A stretch of 64,000 bases of DNA from Rallus limicola (taxonomy: Eukaryota > Chordata > Aves > Gruiformes > Rallidae): the NCBI GenBank assembly GCA_022605955.1, contig JAKCOZ010000022.1:558001-622000 (forward strand), written 5' to 3'. The notes below the pieces were generated by a model, which saw only the letters and a list, made by a program, of their open reading frames with translations, was not told the DNA's origin and did not search any database. This document shows positions 62,601 through 64,000 of this stretch, one piece after another. Position 1 is the first letter of the stretch. Each line of letters opens with the position of its first letter. Both the position numbers and the translations under genes were made by a program.

Positions 62601-62910
62601 AAACCAAATGAGCAACGAAAAGCAGAATTACAGCAGATTAAAGCAATTAGAGTACAAAAATCAGGGTTCCCCAAGTACAAAATACAGCTCTGATGGTGTG
62701 AATTTAGCATGGATAAACTGTTCCCAACTGGCTCATCCAGAGGAACTTTAAAACGTGCTGCAGATTCCCCCTTTTTAATGCATATTTCATAGCAAGAAGG
62801 GTGGTAGCTCTTAATGAGCAATGCTGGTGCTGAAGAATTTCTAAGCTGCCAGACTCTGTTCCACTTTCTCTCTCACACACCTGATACTCTGCATCATTTC
62901 ATGACAAAGT
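59691..62910. other. Unique DNA with paired dyads, no gene seen
   Basis: No gene. Contains the dyads at 62294-62337 and a 12-base direct duplication (GGAAAGGGCTT) at about 62189-62210. Frames up to 110 codons (62489-62821 minus) have no recognisable domain. Confidence 0.45.
62294..62314. repeat. Perfect 10-bp inverted repeat
   Basis: TGATGTATTA at 62294-62303 and TAATACATCA at 62305-62314 are exact reverse complements around one C. A second, smaller dyad (TCACCTTGGTGA) follows at 62326-62337. Confidence 0.85.
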
Positions 62911-63030
62911 AGGCATCATTATTCACACTCATGTAAAGGAAAACCAAGGCACAGAAAAGCCAGCTGATTCATTGAGCTCTTTTGACAGCTGAGAGTAGGA
63001 GTAAGGTCTCCTAAAGTCTCTTACCCACAG
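62911..63030 (-). mobile_element. MIR-like SINE relic
   Basis: The plus strand shows CATCATTATTCACACTCATG then TAAAGGAAAACCAAGGCACAG followed by AAAAGCCAGCTGATTC. This is the antisense MIR-class 3' region (TATTATTATCCCCATTTTACAGATGAGGAAACTGAGGCACAGAGAGGTTAAGTGACTT). The distal portion to 63030 (GTAGGAGTAAGGTCTCCTAAAGTC) fits the ...GAACCC.GGTCTCCTGACTC end. Strongly diverged. Confidence 0.65.
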
Positions 63031-64000
63031 CTATCAAGACAATTCCTTAGATCTTAAGTACTATTTAATGCCATGTAAGATATTTATTTTGACAGTTATA
63101 CAGTTTTCCATACATCACAAGAAATGCCTCAAGACCTTTTGGCTATGATGTCACTTCTTTAAAGTGGCACCCTCTTCGCACTTCTCAGCTGGTATGAACA
63201 GTGACTTCCTTGGATTCTGTTCTCATTTGGTTTGATTTGTGTGGTTTTGTGGTGGATACTTTGGTTTTAATATACTTTCCTGTGTCCCTCACAAGCAGAA
63301 CTCGCACTCTTCAGAGTAATTAGGGTAGCTCTGCCTTTCCACCATCACCCCCATTTATGTCACAGTCTTCACCTTTCCCTTGAAGCCCCAAATGCTATTT
63401 TTCCAAGTTAATACAAATGCAGTATGCATAGAAAAGCGGGTGTTCCCCAAAATACTTCATTCCTTGAGCAACATCACATACTGCCTCACACAAAGATGGA
63501 AATACTAGTGAAATTATTTTGCTGTTCAGAAAAATACAGCAATTGCTACTTTATCTCTTTGAGTTGACATGGGTCCCTTTCAAGGCAGCATCTCTCCTGA
63601 TGCTGACAGAGATAAGAGAGATTACAGTTTCAAAAATTGCACTCTCCTCCTTAAACACAAATTGTCCATCTGTCTTCCAAACAGATTAAGAAGCTACTTC
63701 AGCTAGCAAAAATAAAGCATCCAACTAACAGCACCAAGTCCTAAAGGAATAAACAACAGAATAGGAGAATAAGACAAAGTCTAAAGCCAGCAGCAGGATG
63801 AGGAATTAATGGCCAAATTTGCCTCAACCTCCAAAAACTATGAGTTCTGTCTCTGGATTTTTTGCCTTAAAGGAAGGGATAGTAAGATGGGGTTTATACT
63901 CAATACCAATGTTCAGTGAGATCTGTTACAGTAACCCATTTGGGATGCTCAGACACAAGATGAAACAAATCCTGAATATAAAAACCATCAGTCCCTAATG
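63031..64000. other. Unique DNA to right edge
   Basis: AT-rich sequence without a recognised gene or repeat family. Confidence 0.45.

Noticed and set aside
1..64000. CRISPR arrays, operons, tRNA or rRNA genes, prokaryotic mobile systems
   Set aside because: No regularly spaced repeats, no cloverleaf-like blocks with A and B boxes, no rRNA words and no long dense coding. The repeat content is that of a bird genome.

Overview
The window looks like a gene-poor stretch of a bird genome. The evidence is many 5'-truncated CR1 LINE copies on both strands (14 confident or probable, 2 more doubtful), two remnants of one endogenous-retrovirus LTR family known to me from birds, and a thin scatter of very old MIR-like SINE remnants. 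The host sequence is AT-rich, with homopolymer and microsatellite runs. No bacterial, plasmid or phage architecture is present. I found no protein-coding exon, tRNA, rRNA or snRNA that I can support. The longest open frames (208 to 221 codons at 7.2-7.8 kb, 190 codons at 48.4-49.0 kb, 187 codons at 42.5-43.1 kb) are CR1-derived, partly CR1-derived, or low-complexity. The window is most simply intergenic DNA or a large intron.

Layout. 0-0.5 kb: minus-strand CR1 scrap and a CpG-rich edge. 0.5-3.2 kb: unique AT-rich DNA. 3.2-9.1 kb: CR1 cluster (minus, plus, plus, minus). 9.1-22.2 kb: 13 kb almost without recognisable repeats except one MIR-like piece. 22.2-25.3 kb: old minus CR1, SINE-like relic, G-rich LTR head and a decayed plus CR1. 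25.3-30.8 kb: unique DNA with an AT-rich hairpin cluster and a conserved-looking inverted repeat. 30.8-38.5 kb: two plus-strand CR1s flanking 6.4 kb with one MIR-like piece. 38.5-50.4 kb: four plus-strand CR1 pieces, one of them internally deleted around a T28 tract, plus a G25 homopolymer. 50.4-57.6 kb: MIR-like relic, deleted minus-strand LTR, short CR1. 57.6-64 kb: very old CR1, two MIR-like relics, and AT-rich dyads that resemble regulatory DNA.

There is no operon or pathway. The only protein-coding remains are broken pieces of CR1 ORF2 (reverse transcriptase and its C-terminal region). The CR1 copies fall into several 3'-end types of visibly different age, from near-consensus pieces at 3.2 and 50.1 kb to a highly decayed amniote-type copy at 58.7-59.3 kb. 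Family names rest on recalled consensus sequences and on comparison between copies in the window; I could not run RepeatMasker or alignments, so boundaries are good to roughly 10-40 bases.
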